Shown: positions 34,387 to 43,983, numbered from the stretch's first letter. The stretch: DNA of 64,000 nt from an uncultured Crocinitomix sp. (GCA_937136425.1 CAKZON010000037.1:62001-126000); one strand, 5' to 3'. Made by a program: numbers and translations. Notes: generated by a model from the letters alone, not told the origin.

Positions 34387-36015
34387 ATGGATATTAAGCC
34401 ATTAGTTTTATTGTTGCTTGCTATTGTTGGTGGAGCTTTGATGGGAGTTAGTTTTCCCTTTACTGGAGGGATATTTCCTCTCGCATTTGTGGCCTTTGTC
34501 CCGTTAATTCTAATCAATCTTGAGTTAAACAAGAAAAAGAAAGGACGCTTCTTTAAGCGTTTTGGTTATAATTACCTCTATTTCTTAATCTTTAATTTGA
34601 TTACAACCTGGTGGATTTGTTATGCTTCTGAAGGAGGGATGTATATGGCTGTTTTATGCAATTCGCTTTTAATGACTTTACCATTCTTTTTCTTTGGTTT
34701 TATTGCACGACAATTGGGCGAAAATAAAGGATTGCTAGCCTTAGTAGTATTGTGGTTAGGGTTTGAATATTGCCATTATTTTTGGGAGTTGTCGTGGCCT
34801 TGGTTAAGTTTCGGACATATTTTTGGCGAATATCCATGGCTCATTCAATGGTATGAATATTCAGGCGTAACAGGAGGAACCTTGTGGGTTTTATTAGTGA
34901 ACATTCTGGTGTACTTTGTAATACGCAATTTAAAAATACGCAAAGAGTCAATGAAAATCCAGGCTCCAATTTTTCTTTTTATTGGTTTGGCTATCCTTAT
35001 TCCTGTAATTAGTTCAGTGCTTATTTATGTTTCTTATGATGAAAAAGAGGATCCAGTAAATATGGTGATCGTTCAGCCTAATTTAGATCCTTATACTGAA
35101 AAGTTTGTAATGCCTTTGCCAGATCAATTAGACATTATGTTCAATTTGGCAGGAGGATTAGTAAATGAAAATACAGACCTTATTGTTTGTCCTGAAACTG
35201 CTATTTCTAGAGTTGTAAATGAAGAGAATTTAGAGCAGGAGCCAAATATGATTCGTATTAAAGAATGGTTGCGAGCTCATCACAATGTTAACTTGCTAAT
35301 TGGTGCAGATTCATATAAGTTTTTTAAAGAGGAAAACTCTTTAGCTTCTAATTTTAACAAATCAATAAATGCTTATGTTGAGAATTATAACTCAGCATTC
35401 TTGATTGATCCGAATCGGCCAACTCAAATTTATCATAAAGCTAAACCTGTTCTTGGAGCAGAGAAAGTACCGTTTTTATCATGGTTTCCATCTTTAAAGG
35501 AATATTCTGTAGAGCTTGGAGGAACCTCAGGTATGATTGGTTTAGGAGAGGAAGCAATTAATTTGTCCTCAGGAGATAATCTTTTTGCTCCACTCATTTG
35601 TTATGAATCAGTCTACGGAGATTATGTATCATATTTTACAGGACATGGAGCTGATATTTTATGTGTAATAACCAATGATGGTTGGTGGGATGATAGCCCA
35701 GGGTATAGACAACATAGAATGTTTTCACAAATTAGAGCGATTGAAAATAGACGATCTATTGCACGATCGGCAAATACTGGAATTTCTTGTTTTATTGATC
35801 AAAAAGGAAATGTTATTTCTGAATTAGGCTGGGACGAACGAGGGGCGCTTCAAGCAGAGTTGAATCGAAATAAAGAGATTACCTTTTTCGTGAGGTATGG
35901 AGATGTTTTAGGAAGGATATCACTCTTTTTAGTGATAGCATTGTTCATTTATGCCTTAACAACCTATGCCAAAACAACAGGTTTGGCAGATAAAGCACAT
36001 CTTACAAGAAAGTAG
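34387..36015 (+). CDS. lnt: Apolipoprotein N-acyltransferase
   Basis: 542 aa inner-membrane enzyme that adds the third acyl chain to the N-terminal Cys of lipoproteins. Five to six N-terminal membrane helices (from MDIKPLVLLLLAIVGGAL) are followed by a periplasmic nitrilase-like domain and a last helix near the C-terminus. The catalytic triad can be placed at Glu270 (VCPETAIS), Lys351 (YHKAKPVLG) and Cys405 (LICYESVYG). WWDDSPGYRQH and AIENRRSIARSANTGIS are typical Lnt motifs. Lipoproteins such as GldK in this window are its substrates in principle. Length is near the family norm. Single gene, divergent from the acyltransferase. Confidence 0.93.
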   Translation: MDIKPLVLLLLAIVGGALMGVSFPFTGGIFPLAFVAFVPLILINLELNKKKKGRFFKRFGYNYLYFLIFNLITTWWICYASEGGMYMAVLCNSLLMTLPFFFFGFIARQLGENKGLLALVVLWLGFEYCHYFWELSWPWLSFGHIFGEYPWLIQWYEYSGVTGGTLWVLLVNILVYFVIRNLKIRKESMKIQAPIFLFIGLAILIPVISSVLIYVSYDEKEDPVNMVIVQPNLDPYTEKFVMPLPDQLDIMFNLAGGLVNENTDLIVCPETAISRVVNEENLEQEPNMIRIKEWLRAHHNVNLLIGADSYKFFKEENSLASNFNKSINAYVENYNSAFLIDPNRPTQIYHKAKPVLGAEKVPFLSWFPSLKEYSVELGGTSGMIGLGEEAINLSSGDNLFAPLICYESVYGDYVSYFTGHGADILCVITNDGWWDDSPGYRQHRMFSQIRAIENRRSIARSANTGISCFIDQKGNVISELGWDERGALQAELNRNKEITFFVRYGDVLGRISLFLVIALFIYALTTYAKTTGLADKAHLTRK

Positions 36016-36172
36016 TCCAATTATTTCGAAAGAAAATTTCTATAAAAACGTCATGTTTTAACTAATTTTGCACCGCTAAACCTGACAGATATCGGTGAAC
36101 AATTGTCACTTTGCCATTAGATTACAGGAACAATAGCTTAAAAAAGTGACAGATTGACGGAAAGCAAGCACT

Positions 36173-36186
36173 GGCAGCCTTTTTGC
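36173..36186 (+). promoter_or_regulatory. Sigma-54-like -24/-12 promoter of grpE-dnaJ
   Basis: TGGCAGCCTTTTTGC places GG (36173-36174) and GC (36185-36186) exactly 10 nt apart, matching the sigma-54 pattern TGGCAC-N5-TTGC. It is 26 nt before the grpE ATG. Upstream, TGACAGATATCGG (36083-36095) and TGACAGATTGACGG (36147-36160) form a repeated motif and TTGTCAC (36103-36109) is an inverted partner, plausible binding sites for an activator. Confidence 0.55.
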
Positions 36187-36211
36187 GAGTGCAATAAAAA
36201 AATGAATAGAA

Positions 36212-36784
36212 ATGTCTGAAAAAGAAAACTTAGAAGAGCAAGAACAGGAAAGAAATGAAACTGTTGAAGATGCAACTGACGCCCAAACAAATCAGGACGG
36301 AGAAAATGTGGAAGAAGAAAAAGTTGTAGAAGCGGCTAAAGAACCAACTTTGGAAGAGCAATATGCAGAGTTGAACAATAAATATGTGCGTCTTTATTCT
36401 GATTTTGATAATTTCCGTAAAAGAACAATTAAGGAAAAAGCAGATATCATTAGCACTGCAAACGGAAGTTTAATGTCTGATTTATTAGGGACATTAGACG
36501 ATTTTGAACGTGCAATTGCTAATAATGAAAAAGTAGAAGATGCGGATAGTTTGCGTGAAGGGTTTAAGTTGATTTATAATAAGTATTTCATGACTTTGAA
36601 AAATAAAGGACTTGAACCAATGGATTGCAAAGGAGATGTATTTGATGCAGACAAGCATGAAGCAATTACTAATATTCCTGTTGAAGATTCGGCAGATAAA
36701 GGTAAAATTGTAGATGTGATTGAACGTGGATATAACCTACGAGGGAGAGCACTTCGTTACGCTAAAGTTGTTGTAGGACAATAA
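36212..36784 (+). CDS. grpE: Nucleotide exchange factor GrpE
   Basis: 190 aa. An acidic, Glu/Gln-rich N-terminal tail of about 45 residues leads to the long helix (ELNNKYVRLYSDFDNFRKRT) and the C-terminal beta domain with the GrpE ending (DVIERGYNLRGRALRYAKVVV). GrpE releases ADP from DnaK and opens its nucleotide site during protein refolding. It is followed after 20 nt by dnaJ, its co-chaperone, in the same transcript; dnaK is not in the window. A sigma-54-like promoter precedes it. Confidence 0.96.
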   Translation: MSEKENLEEQEQERNETVEDATDAQTNQDGENVEEEKVVEAAKEPTLEEQYAELNNKYVRLYSDFDNFRKRTIKEKADIISTANGSLMSDLLGTLDDFERAIANNEKVEDADSLREGFKLIYNKYFMTLKNKGLEPMDCKGDVFDADKHEAITNIPVEDSADKGKIVDVIERGYNLRGRALRYAKVVVGQ

Positions 36785-36804
36785 GCGGTTTGAAAAGTTA
36801 AAGC

Positions 36805-37935
36805 ATGAGCGAAAAACGAGATTATTATGATGTCCTTGGCGTAGAACGTAACGCTGACGAAAAGACAATAAAAAAGGCATATCGAAAGATTGCTTTAAAA
36901 TTTCATCCGGATAAAAACCCTGATGATGATACTGCTGAGGAAAAATTTAAGGAAGCCGCAGAAGCATATGAAGTGTTGAGTAATGCGGACAAACGTGCGC
37001 GTTATGATCGTTTTGGTCATCAAGGAGTTGGTGGTGCTTCGCAAGGAGGTCACGGAGGTGGTTTCGGCGGAATGAACATGGAAGATATTTTCGATCAATT
37101 TGGAGATATTTTTGGAAGTTCGTTTGGCGGAGGCGGCGGAAGAAGAGGCGGTGGAGGTTCACGTGTTGCGCGTGGATCTGATTTAAGAATCAAAATTAAA
37201 TTGAACCTTAAAGAAATTGCCTTAGGTGTAACTAAGAAAATTAAGGTGAACAAGTTGGTAAATGCTGATGGCGTTACCTATAATACCTGTAAGTCTTGTA
37301 ATGGTCAGGGACGTGTTATGCGTGTTACTCAAACTATGTTAGGGCCAATGCAAACACAATCGACTTGTCCAACTTGTCATGGAACAGGTAAAATCATTGA
37401 TAAAAAACCTTCTGGAGTTGACGCGCAAGGATTGAGACGAAAAGAGGAAGTGGTTGAGATCAATATACCTGCTGGTGTGGAAGAAGGCATGCAGTTGAAA
37501 GTAGGCGGAAAAGGAAATGCAGGACCATTTAATGGGGTGCCTGGTGATTTGCTAGTGGTGATTGAAGAAGTGAAGCATGATGAATTGCAACGTGAGGGGG
37601 ATAACCTGCATTATGAAGCTTATATTGGTTTTATTGATGCTGTTTTAGGAGCTTCGATTGAAATTCCTTTAATTGAAGGCAAGGCCAAAATTAAAATTGA
37701 ACCAGGTACACAAAGTGGTAAAATGCTTCGTTTAAGAGGCAAAGGTTTGCCAAGTGTGCAAGGATATGGAAGCGGAGATTTATTAGTGCACCTTAATGTG
37801 TGGACTCCAAAGAAGGTTTCTTCAGATGAGAAAGCAGCTTTAGAAAAATTGAGAACTTCAGAAAATTTCCAACCTAAACCAGGAGGAAAAGAGGAAGGTT
37901 TTTTCGATAAAATGAAAAACTTCTTTCAAGGATAA
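36805..37935 (+). CDS. dnaJ: Chaperone DnaJ with reduced zinc-binding region
   Basis: 376 aa. J domain at residues 1-70 with HPD in [11 protein letters not shown], Gly-rich/Phe-rich linker, then a Cys-rich region with only two CxxCxGxG motifs (CKSCNGQG and CPTCHGTG) where most DnaJ have four, then the substrate-binding C-terminal domains. The shorter zinc region is, as far as I recall, normal for Flavobacteriia. DnaJ hands unfolded proteins to DnaK and stimulates its ATPase. Transcribed with grpE; a strong terminator follows. Confidence 0.95.
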   Translation: MSEKRDYYDVLGVERNADEKTIKKAYRKIALKFHPDKNPDDDTAEEKFKEAAEAYEVLSNADKRARYDRFGHQGVGGASQGGHGGGFGGMNMEDIFDQFGDIFGSSFGGGGGRRGGGGSRVARGSDLRIKIKLNLKEIALGVTKKIKVNKLVNADGVTYNTCKSCNGQGRVMRVTQTMLGPMQTQSTCPTCHGTGKIIDKKPSGVDAQGLRRKEEVVEINIPAGVEEGMQLKVGGKGNAGPFNGVPGDLLVVIEEVKHDELQREGDNLHYEAYIGFIDAVLGASIEIPLIEGKAKIKIEPGTQSGKMLRLRGKGLPSVQGYGSGDLLVHLNVWTPKKVSSDEKAALEKLRTSENFQPKPGGKEEGFFDKMKNFFQG

Positions 37936-37952
37936 AGAATACATTAAATAAT

Positions 37953-37988
37953 AAAAAAGCCCTGAAAATCAATTTTCAGGGCTTTTTT
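37953..37988. terminator. Bidirectional terminator between dnaJ and the stress protein gene
   Basis: A-run, stem GCCCTGAAAAT (37959-37969) with ATTTTCAGGGC (37972-37982), and T-run. The flanking A and T tracts let it serve both the dnaJ transcript and the convergent universal stress protein gene ending at 38008. Confidence 0.9.
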
Positions 37989-38007
37989 ATAAGATGTTCT
38001 TTCTGTG

Positions 38008-38817
38008 TTAAAAGAAATAATTTCCAGCTTCTTTCGAATTTAATACCAATACTGGCACCCCTTGGCTATTAGTTATTAAACTTTGAGCAAAGGTGTCAAA
38101 TTGCGGTAATAATCGATCTGAATGGTAGGCAAAAGCAATTAAGTTTGCTCCAATACTAGTGGTGTAGTTGACAATGTCAGTTGAATATCCTTTCTTTTTT
38201 TCTAGAATTTTTGTTTGATAAGCAATTCGTTTAGCTTTAAGCTGTTTCGTGAATAGTCCACTATGTACAGCCGTTTTCAGTTTTAAATTACTATCAATTT
38301 TCTTCTCAGTAACCACATGAATTTCAGAGTTTAATATTTCTCCTAAGCCTGTCGCAACTTGCTCAATTTGTAGACTTTCTTGCGACTCATCAATGGGAAC
38401 CACAATTTTAGTCATATCAATTCCAGTGAATTGTTCTTGAACAATTAAAAATGGGACATGTGTACTAGTAATTACCTTAATAGCAAAACTGCCAAATAAT
38501 TTTTGCATTCCTTTGGGACCGTGCGTTCCCATAATAATCATGGTTGAATGAAGATCAGATGCTTTACTTGCAATGTCTGTATAAATTGATCCCGATTTAA
38601 TATGGAAACTAATTTCAACATCTTGAGGTTTGTCTTTAATGTTGGCTATTATCTTCTCAAATTTTGCGGTAGCCTTTGCTTTATCCTTATTGTCTTTGAC
38701 AATATGTAAAAGGTCTACATTTGCTTTGATTGAGTTCGCTAAGATTACCGCATAAGACACCGCGTTGTCCGCAACAGTAGTAAAATCGTGCGGTACAAGT
38801 ATTGATCTTCTTTCCAT
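38008..38817 (-). CDS. Universal stress protein, two tandem Usp domains
   Basis: 269 aa from the ATG whose complement is at 38815-38817 (MERRSILVPHDFTTVADNAV); a reading from 38889 would add 24 residues with no homology and is not favoured. The first Usp domain ends with IIMGTHGPKGMQKLFGSFA, close to the family's nucleotide-binding G-x2-G-x9-G(S/T) motif; the second begins near KIVVPIDESQESLQIEQVA and lacks a clear copy of that motif. Usp proteins are cytoplasmic and help survival under starvation or stress, with unclear biochemistry. Monocistronic and convergent with dnaJ. Confidence 0.88.
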   Translation of the reverse strand: MERRSILVPHDFTTVADNAVSYAVILANSIKANVDLLHIVKDNKDKAKATAKFEKIIANIKDKPQDVEISFHIKSGSIYTDIASKASDLHSTMIIMGTHGPKGMQKLFGSFAIKVITSTHVPFLIVQEQFTGIDMTKIVVPIDESQESLQIEQVATGLGEILNSEIHVVTEKKIDSNLKLKTAVHSGLFTKQLKAKRIAYQTKILEKKKGYSTDIVNYTTSIGANLIAFAYHSDRLLPQFDTFAQSLITNSQGVPVLVLNSKEAGNYFF

Positions 38818-39059
38818 AAAAATTGGTTTACAGGTAAATATACAAAAAAGTCCCATGCAAATTACGTGAGTAATTAGAGTAATGAACAAGTAAAAGTCAA
38901 TAAGACACTTTTAAATGTTTCGTTTTGGGACGATTACGTTAAGAATTAAACGTTAGTTTAATTGAGGTTATAGCCTTCCTTAAGCAGATTATTCTGTTGG
39001 GAAAAACTTAGTTAGTAGTTTTTTTAATTTGAAATTGTTATTTCATTATTAGTACAACT

Positions 39060-40592
39060 TCATCCTGCTAATCCCCTATCCAAACTTCTAAATTGAATGG
39101 CTTCTGCAATATGTTGCGGTAAAATTGACTTGGAAGATTCCATGTCAGCAATGGTGCGAGCTACTTTTAAAATTCGTGCATAAGACCTTGCTGAAAGTCC
39201 CATTTTATCCATTGCAGTCTTTAGGAGTGTTGTTCCTACTTCATCAATTTGACAAAATTTTTCAATTAATTTCGGTTCTAGCTGCGCATTATAATGGAGG
39301 TTTGGAATTGCTTTAAAGCGATTTTCTTGCATTTTTCGTGTTTGAACAACTCTTTCGCGAATTGTTAAACTTGTTTCTCCTTTTTCTTCATTTGATAATT
39401 TTTCAAAAGGAACCGCCGGAACTTCAATATGTAAGTCTATACGATCCATTAAAGGCCCCGAAATTTTGTTCATATAACGCTTTACTATATATTCTGGATC
39501 TGAATTAGGATCATTTGGGTCATAAAAATTTCCTGATGGAGAAGGATTCATTGAAGCGACTAACATAAAACCTGCCGGGTAATCCACCGACATTTTTGCG
39601 CGAGAAATAGATACTACACGATCTTCTAGAGGTTGGCGCATCACTTCTAAAACCTGTCTTTTGTATTCAGGTAATTCGTCCAAAAATAAAATACCATTAT
39701 GAGCGAGTGAAATTTCTCCAGGCTTAGGATTAGATCCTCCTCCAACTAATGCGACATCAGAAACGGTATGGTGAGGAGAGCGAAATGGGCGCTTTGTAAG
39801 TAAGCCTTTGTTTGCTCCAACTAAACCTGCTACTGAATGAATTTTGGTAGTTTCAAGTGCCTCATCTGTGGTGAGCGGAGGTAAGATAGATGGTAGCCGT
39901 TTTGCTAACATAGTTTTTCCAGAACCTGGTGGACCAATAAGTAATATGTTGTGTCCACCGCAAGCTGCAATCTCTAATGCACGTTTAACGTTTTCTTGCC
40001 CTTTAACATCCGAAAAATCTATGGCAAATTCATTATAAACTTCTTGGTGCTGTGTAGCTATAAATTGAACTGGCTTTAAATCCTTTTCTCCATTGAAAAA
40101 GTCAACCACATCAGTAATTTTGTTAATTCCATAAATAATGAAATCTTCAACAATAGAAACTTCCTGTGCATTTTGCTCTGGTAGAATAAAGCCTTTAAAT
40201 CCCAATTCTTTTGCTTTAATCGCCATAGAAAGTGCACCTTTTATTGGGCGCAAACTTCCATCTAAAGACAATTCTCCCATAATCACATAATCGTCTATCG
40301 TATCAGTGTTAATCTGTTCACTTGCCGCTAATATGCCAACGGCAATTGATAGGTCGTAGGCTGAACCTTCCTTGCGAATATCCGCGGGCGCCATATTAAT
40401 AGTAATTTCTTTTCGAGGAAATTTTAAAAGGGTATTATTGAATGCTGCTTTAATACGTTGATGACTTTCTTTGACAGCACTGTCTGGTAGTCCAACTAAA
40501 AAGAAATTAATGCCTTTACTAATATTGGTTTCTATCGTGATAGGAATAGCTTCAATCCCATATACAGCAAAGCCGTACGTTTTAATTAACAT
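39060..40592 (-). CDS. YifB/ComM-family Mg-chelatase-like AAA ATPase
   Basis: 510 aa. N-terminal Lon-protease-like domain (MLIKTYGFAVYGIEAIPITIE..., GLPDSAVKESHQRIKAAF), central Mg-chelatase AAA+ domain with Walker A GPPGSGKTMLAKRLPSILPP and FLDELPEYKRQVLEVMRQPLED, and C-terminal part with LSARSYARILKVARTIADM. Family members (ComM) are helicases that extend branch migration in natural transformation; others are annotated as YifB. Nothing around it points to a competence cluster. The usual length is about 500. Single gene, minus strand. Confidence 0.93.
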   Translation of the reverse strand: MLIKTYGFAVYGIEAIPITIETNISKGINFFLVGLPDSAVKESHQRIKAAFNNTLLKFPRKEITINMAPADIRKEGSAYDLSIAVGILAASEQINTDTIDDYVIMGELSLDGSLRPIKGALSMAIKAKELGFKGFILPEQNAQEVSIVEDFIIYGINKITDVVDFFNGEKDLKPVQFIATQHQEVYNEFAIDFSDVKGQENVKRALEIAACGGHNILLIGPPGSGKTMLAKRLPSILPPLTTDEALETTKIHSVAGLVGANKGLLTKRPFRSPHHTVSDVALVGGGSNPKPGEISLAHNGILFLDELPEYKRQVLEVMRQPLEDRVVSISRAKMSVDYPAGFMLVASMNPSPSGNFYDPNDPNSDPEYIVKRYMNKISGPLMDRIDLHIEVPAVPFEKLSNEEKGETSLTIRERVVQTRKMQENRFKAIPNLHYNAQLEPKLIEKFCQIDEVGTTLLKTAMDKMGLSARSYARILKVARTIADMESSKSILPQHIAEAIQFRSLDRGLAG

Positions 40593-40770
40593 GTTAAATG
40601 AATTAGTTACGGGGTTGAAACTTCAAGTAAATATATAGAAAAAGATTAAATAATAGGATTTGTGATGATTATTTATTAATCAATATTCGTTTTTTTGATT
40701 TAAAATGTAGAAAAGAAATAATCAATGCAATTCTAAAAATTGAAATTATGCCTACATTCATTAAAAATTG

Positions 40771-41064
40771 ATGTCAATCATGAGTGATAAACTTGAAAAT
40801 CAAAATTTAGAGCAAAACAAAAATGCTCAAAGTACTGAATCTAAAATGACAATAAAACAAAAGTCACGAATTGTGATTATGACTTTATTGGCCATACTAT
40901 TAATCACTTTTATTGTTCAAAATTCTAATCGGGTTGAACTAGAGTTTTTGAATATTAATTTTCGGGTTAGAATTATTTATATAATTCTAGTTTCAGCGAT
41001 AATAGGAGCTTTAATCAACTTCTTATTAATGAAGCACCGTTCAGCTAAGAAGCGTAAGAAATAA
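40771..41064 (+). CDS. Small membrane protein, LapA-like (DUF1049)
   Basis: 97 aa. After a polar Gln/Asn-rich head of about 30 residues come two membrane helices (VIMTLLAILLITFIVQNSNRV and IIYIILVSAIIGALINFLL) and a Lys/Arg tail. The Q-N-S/T-x-x-V-x-(V/L)-x-F(L) motif between helices (VQNSNRVELEFLNINF) is that of LapA/YciS proteins, which in Gammaproteobacteria take part in lipopolysaccharide assembly control. The ATG at 40771 is chosen; 40780 (MSDKLEN) is equally possible. No LapB partner is adjacent. Confidence 0.75.
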   Translation: MSIMSDKLENQNLEQNKNAQSTESKMTIKQKSRIVIMTLLAILLITFIVQNSNRVELEFLNINFRVRIIYIILVSAIIGALINFLLMKHRSAKKRKK

Positions 41065-41082
41065 TAATCTAGCAAATTGAAA

Positions 41083-41655
41083 TTAGATATTGTTCTCGAT
41101 ATAGTGAATCAATGAATGAATGATTTTAATATGAATTTCTTGAACACGATCTGCCCATTTACTCATTGGTGCTCGCAGTTCTAAATCTGCTAAGCCAGCA
41201 ATTTTACCACCATCTTTTCCTGTAAGTGCAACTACGTACATTCCTTTCTCTTTCGCTTTTTCAATTGCATTAATTACATTTTGAGAATTACCGCTTGTAG
41301 AAATAGCTAACAAAACATCTTCGCTTCCACCAATGCTTTCTACAAATCTTGAAAAAATATATTCGTAGCCATAATCATTGGAGATGCAAGAAATATGCGA
41401 AGCATCTGAAATTGCAATTGCTGCTAACGGACCACGATTTTCTCGAAACCGTCCAGTCATTTCTTCTGCAAAATGCATGGCATCACTCATAGATCCACCA
41501 TTTCCACATGAAATTACCTTTCCGCCAGCTTTTATAGATCGAATCATTTGATCTCCTGCGGTTTTTATTTTTTCGAAATTGTCTTGATTTTCAATGAATT
41601 GCGACAGGATTTCTTGTGCTTCTAAAAAATGGTCTGCTATTTGTTTAGTACTCAT
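41083..41655 (-). CDS. gmhA: Phosphoheptose isomerase (sedoheptulose 7-phosphate isomerase)
   Basis: 190 aa from the ATG with complement at 41653-41655 ([17 protein letters not shown]); a longer frame from 41700 is not favoured since GmhA is about 190 aa. A SIS domain with [22 protein letters not shown] and [21 protein letters not shown] is typical. It converts sedoheptulose 7-phosphate to D-glycero-D-manno-heptose 7-phosphate, the first step of heptose for lipopolysaccharide. Other heptose genes are not nearby. Candidate -7 element on the minus strand: TATTTTTG, complement of 41682-41689. Confidence 0.9.
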   Translation of the reverse strand: MSTKQIADHFLEAQEILSQFIENQDNFEKIKTAGDQMIRSIKAGGKVISCGNGGSMSDAMHFAEEMTGRFRENRGPLAAIAISDASHISCISNDYGYEYIFSRFVESIGGSEDVLLAISTSGNSQNVINAIEKAKEKGMYVVALTGKDGGKIAGLADLELRAPMSKWADRVQEIHIKIIHSLIHYIENNI

Positions 41656-41681
41656 TAAAATGGATGTTTCACCAAATGTAA

Positions 41682-41689
41682 CAAAAATA
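41682..41689 (-). promoter_or_regulatory. Candidate -7 promoter element of gmhA
   Basis: On the minus strand this reads TATTTTTG (TAnnTTTG), 26 nt upstream of the chosen gmhA start. On the plus strand TATATTTG at 41727-41734 plays the same role for the divergent small secreted-protein gene at 41770. Neither has a good -33 box. Confidence 0.4.
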
Positions 41690-41769
41690 GTATAGATCAA
41701 TTTCCATTCTTTTGTGAAACTTCTCTTATATTTGGAAGATTGATAGTGATGATTACCAATTTAGATTTT

Positions 41770-42192
41770 ATGAAAAGAACAATTTTACTTTTATTAATTA
41801 CGTTTTTTGTCTCAGGAGTATATGCTCAATCGGGATGTTTAGAAGAGTGGAGAGCTGCATTTGAGAAACGCGGTGCTTATTCAGTATCAGATGATATGCA
41901 TAGAAAAGTTTACATTAGCTTTGTAGAAGATGGGCCTTCGGTTTGTCTCTCTGGTAAAGCTAGGGTTGAAAACGGAAGAGTTGTATCAGTATTTTTACAA
42001 TTCGAAGATGGATCTTATGAATTGATGGATATGAAGCTTTTTAATAAAGATGGAAAAGCGCCTAGAATTATTAACGGAATATCTGAAGAAATTATCAATG
42101 AAGATAAAGAACGCTTTTATGTGATTTTTGTTGAAAAATTGAAACCAAAGAAAAAAGAATATAAAACTGTTGGAGGTCCTGGAGACATTTAA
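41770..42192 (+). CDS. Small secreted protein of unknown function
   Basis: 140 aa from the ATG at 41770, giving signal peptide MKRTILLLLITFFVSGVYAQ; upstream in-frame starts at 41740 and 41749 add a few residues before it. The mature part (SGCLEEWRAAFEKRGAYSVSDDMHRKVYISF) is mixed alpha/beta with a single Cys near its start and no family I recognise. It is closed by a strong terminator at 42211-42249, so it is monocistronic, and it is divergent from gmhA. Confidence 0.75.
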   Translation: MKRTILLLLITFFVSGVYAQSGCLEEWRAAFEKRGAYSVSDDMHRKVYISFVEDGPSVCLSGKARVENGRVVSVFLQFEDGSYELMDMKLFNKDGKAPRIINGISEEIINEDKERFYVIFVEKLKPKKKEYKTVGGPGDI

Positions 42193-42210
42193 ACGGTAAT
42201 AAACATTAAA

Positions 42211-42249
42211 AAAAACGCCTTAACAATTTTGTTAGGGCGTTTTTTTTTG
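42211..42249 (+). terminator. Intrinsic terminator
   Basis: Stem ACGCCTTAACA (42215-42225) with TGTTAGGGCGT (42230-42240), with one G-U pair, a 4-nt loop, an A-tract before and nine Ts after. Confidence 0.92.
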
Positions 42250-42304
42250 AGACAACTATTTAACAAGGTATTCGTATTAATTCAAATCAATATAACCCTG
42301 TAGT

Positions 42305-43870
42305 ATGAAAAAAATAATATGCCTGTATTCTCTATTAATGTTTGTTTTGTTTTCTAATGCCCAAGCAATAGAAAAGAAATTTAACGTATTTGATCAAGCA
42401 AAGGGGAGTAGCGCCGTTGAAACATCTGATGGTCAATATATAATTGTAGGACAAGACTATGATACCGGAGAGGGTAAAAAGGGAGCATTGTACTTTAAGT
42501 TGGATGCCAGTGGAGAATTATTATGGCACAATTTTATTCATCAGGAGGACGGGAGTTCAACGGTTTTAACATCAGTTGTTGAGACTACAGACGGTTCGTT
42601 TATTGCAATGGGCTCAAGTATTAAATACAATACTCCTGATCCAGGAAATGTAACAAGTACAATCGTTATTAAGTTTTCAGGAGACGGCACGGTGCTTTGG
42701 GAAAAAAGTTTTGCAAACCCAGGCGAACCACTATGGAATACGGCAATTGGGAGCCATATGACTGCTTATTCTGACGGAGGTGTCGTAATCTCAATCAATA
42801 TAAGCTCATTGGCATGTGGAGGAGCAGCGCTTATTAGGATATCGGCTGATGGTGATTTAATTTGGTCAAAAAATTACCATGGTGCGGGTTCAGGACGCGA
42901 CATTTTGGTGACTGCAGCTGATGAAATTTATTTTACAGGTTCAATTAATCAAGGTGATGGATATAAAGCCCACATAACAAAAGTAAATCCTAGTGATGGG
43001 GAGCAAATAATTTCAAGAATCTATGATTTTTCAGAAAATGCTACTTATGGTAGAGGTTTAGAATCAGACGGAGAAAACATTTATTTAGCAGGAAATCATG
43101 ATGGAAGATTATTTCTAACCAAACTTTCTAATGATGGTGAATATACGGCTATATGGTCTGTGTTTGCAGGAAATGAAATGGATATTCCCGTTGATGTTGA
43201 AATTGTTAATGAGCGTATTGTTCTGGCAGGAGTTTCTTATGCGAGTGGACAAAAAAGTATTTTATCAATGGTTGATTTTGATGGAAATTTAATAGATGAT
43301 TATACATTCTCAAACGTTGGTGGAGCAATTGGAGGAATGAGAATTAGTTTAGGTAGTGAAAACACCTTATTAATGGTTGGCTCTTTTTACGAGTCTGGAT
43401 CTACTAATTCTACAATATATTTTGGGAAATCAGGCTTTCCTATTCCTTCTCACTGTTCATTATTTAATGAGGATGTTTCATTTGATGTGGCTACAGCAAT
43501 TGTAACTATGCCTTCATTTGTTGAAAGTGCTAGTCCAATTGAATTGCCAATTGCTTTTGAGAGAGTTGAATTAAGCCAATTTGAAGTGAATAATTATTGC
43601 TCAATAACGGAAGTGGTTGAACATGAGAATCAGCCAGATTTTATTCAATTTTATCCAAATCCTGCAAGCGACCAGATTCAATTCGAATCAACATTTGTAA
43701 TAAAAGAACATAAAATTTATGATGTTTCAGGAAAGCTAATTCTTAGAGAATATTCTACTACCAATGACTATCAAAAGAGTATTGATGTTTCGGGATTGAA
43801 TTCTGGTGTTTATTTAATTGAAGTAACAACTGAAAATGGAGTGGTAAATCAGCAGTTTATCAAACGATAG
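42305..43870 (+). CDS. Secreted repeat protein with T9SS type A sorting domain
   Basis: 521 aa. Signal peptide MKKIICLYSLLMFVLFSNAQ, then repeats of the type DGQYIIVGQDYDTGEGKKGA / DGSFIAMGSSI / GENIYLAGNHDG with W-F/K strands, a pattern of delta-60 or beta-propeller proteins used in extracellular binding. The last 80 residues are a type A sorting domain (FIQFYPNPASDQIQFES, KIYDVSGKLILREYS, LNSGVYLIEVTTENG, QQFIKR). It should be exported by the T9SS and processed at the surface. No catalytic motif is seen. It stands alone between two terminator-like structures. Confidence 0.85.
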   Translation: MKKIICLYSLLMFVLFSNAQAIEKKFNVFDQAKGSSAVETSDGQYIIVGQDYDTGEGKKGALYFKLDASGELLWHNFIHQEDGSSTVLTSVVETTDGSFIAMGSSIKYNTPDPGNVTSTIVIKFSGDGTVLWEKSFANPGEPLWNTAIGSHMTAYSDGGVVISINISSLACGGAALIRISADGDLIWSKNYHGAGSGRDILVTAADEIYFTGSINQGDGYKAHITKVNPSDGEQIISRIYDFSENATYGRGLESDGENIYLAGNHDGRLFLTKLSNDGEYTAIWSVFAGNEMDIPVDVEIVNERIVLAGVSYASGQKSILSMVDFDGNLIDDYTFSNVGGAIGGMRISLGSENTLLMVGSFYESGSTNSTIYFGKSGFPIPSHCSLFNEDVSFDVATAIVTMPSFVESASPIELPIAFERVELSQFEVNNYCSITEVVEHENQPDFIQFYPNPASDQIQFESTFVIKEHKIYDVSGKLILREYSTTNDYQKSIDVSGLNSGVYLIEVTTENGVVNQQFIKR

Positions 43871-43880
43871 TTAATGTTTG

Positions 43881-43917
43881 AAACAAGGTTGTTTTAATTG
43901 AATTACTCTCCTTGTTT
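43881..43917. terminator. Possible terminator between convergent genes
   Basis: AAACAAGG (43881-43888) pairs with CCTTGTTT (43910-43917) across a 21-nt loop, followed by TAAATTT. It lies between the convergent sorting-domain and endonuclease-fold genes. The large loop makes it only a moderate candidate. Confidence 0.35.
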
Positions 43918-43983
43918 TAAATTTATTCAAAATTATCTTTATTTCTTGATTGTTGTGATACTGTTAGCTTGAAGATAGCAGTT

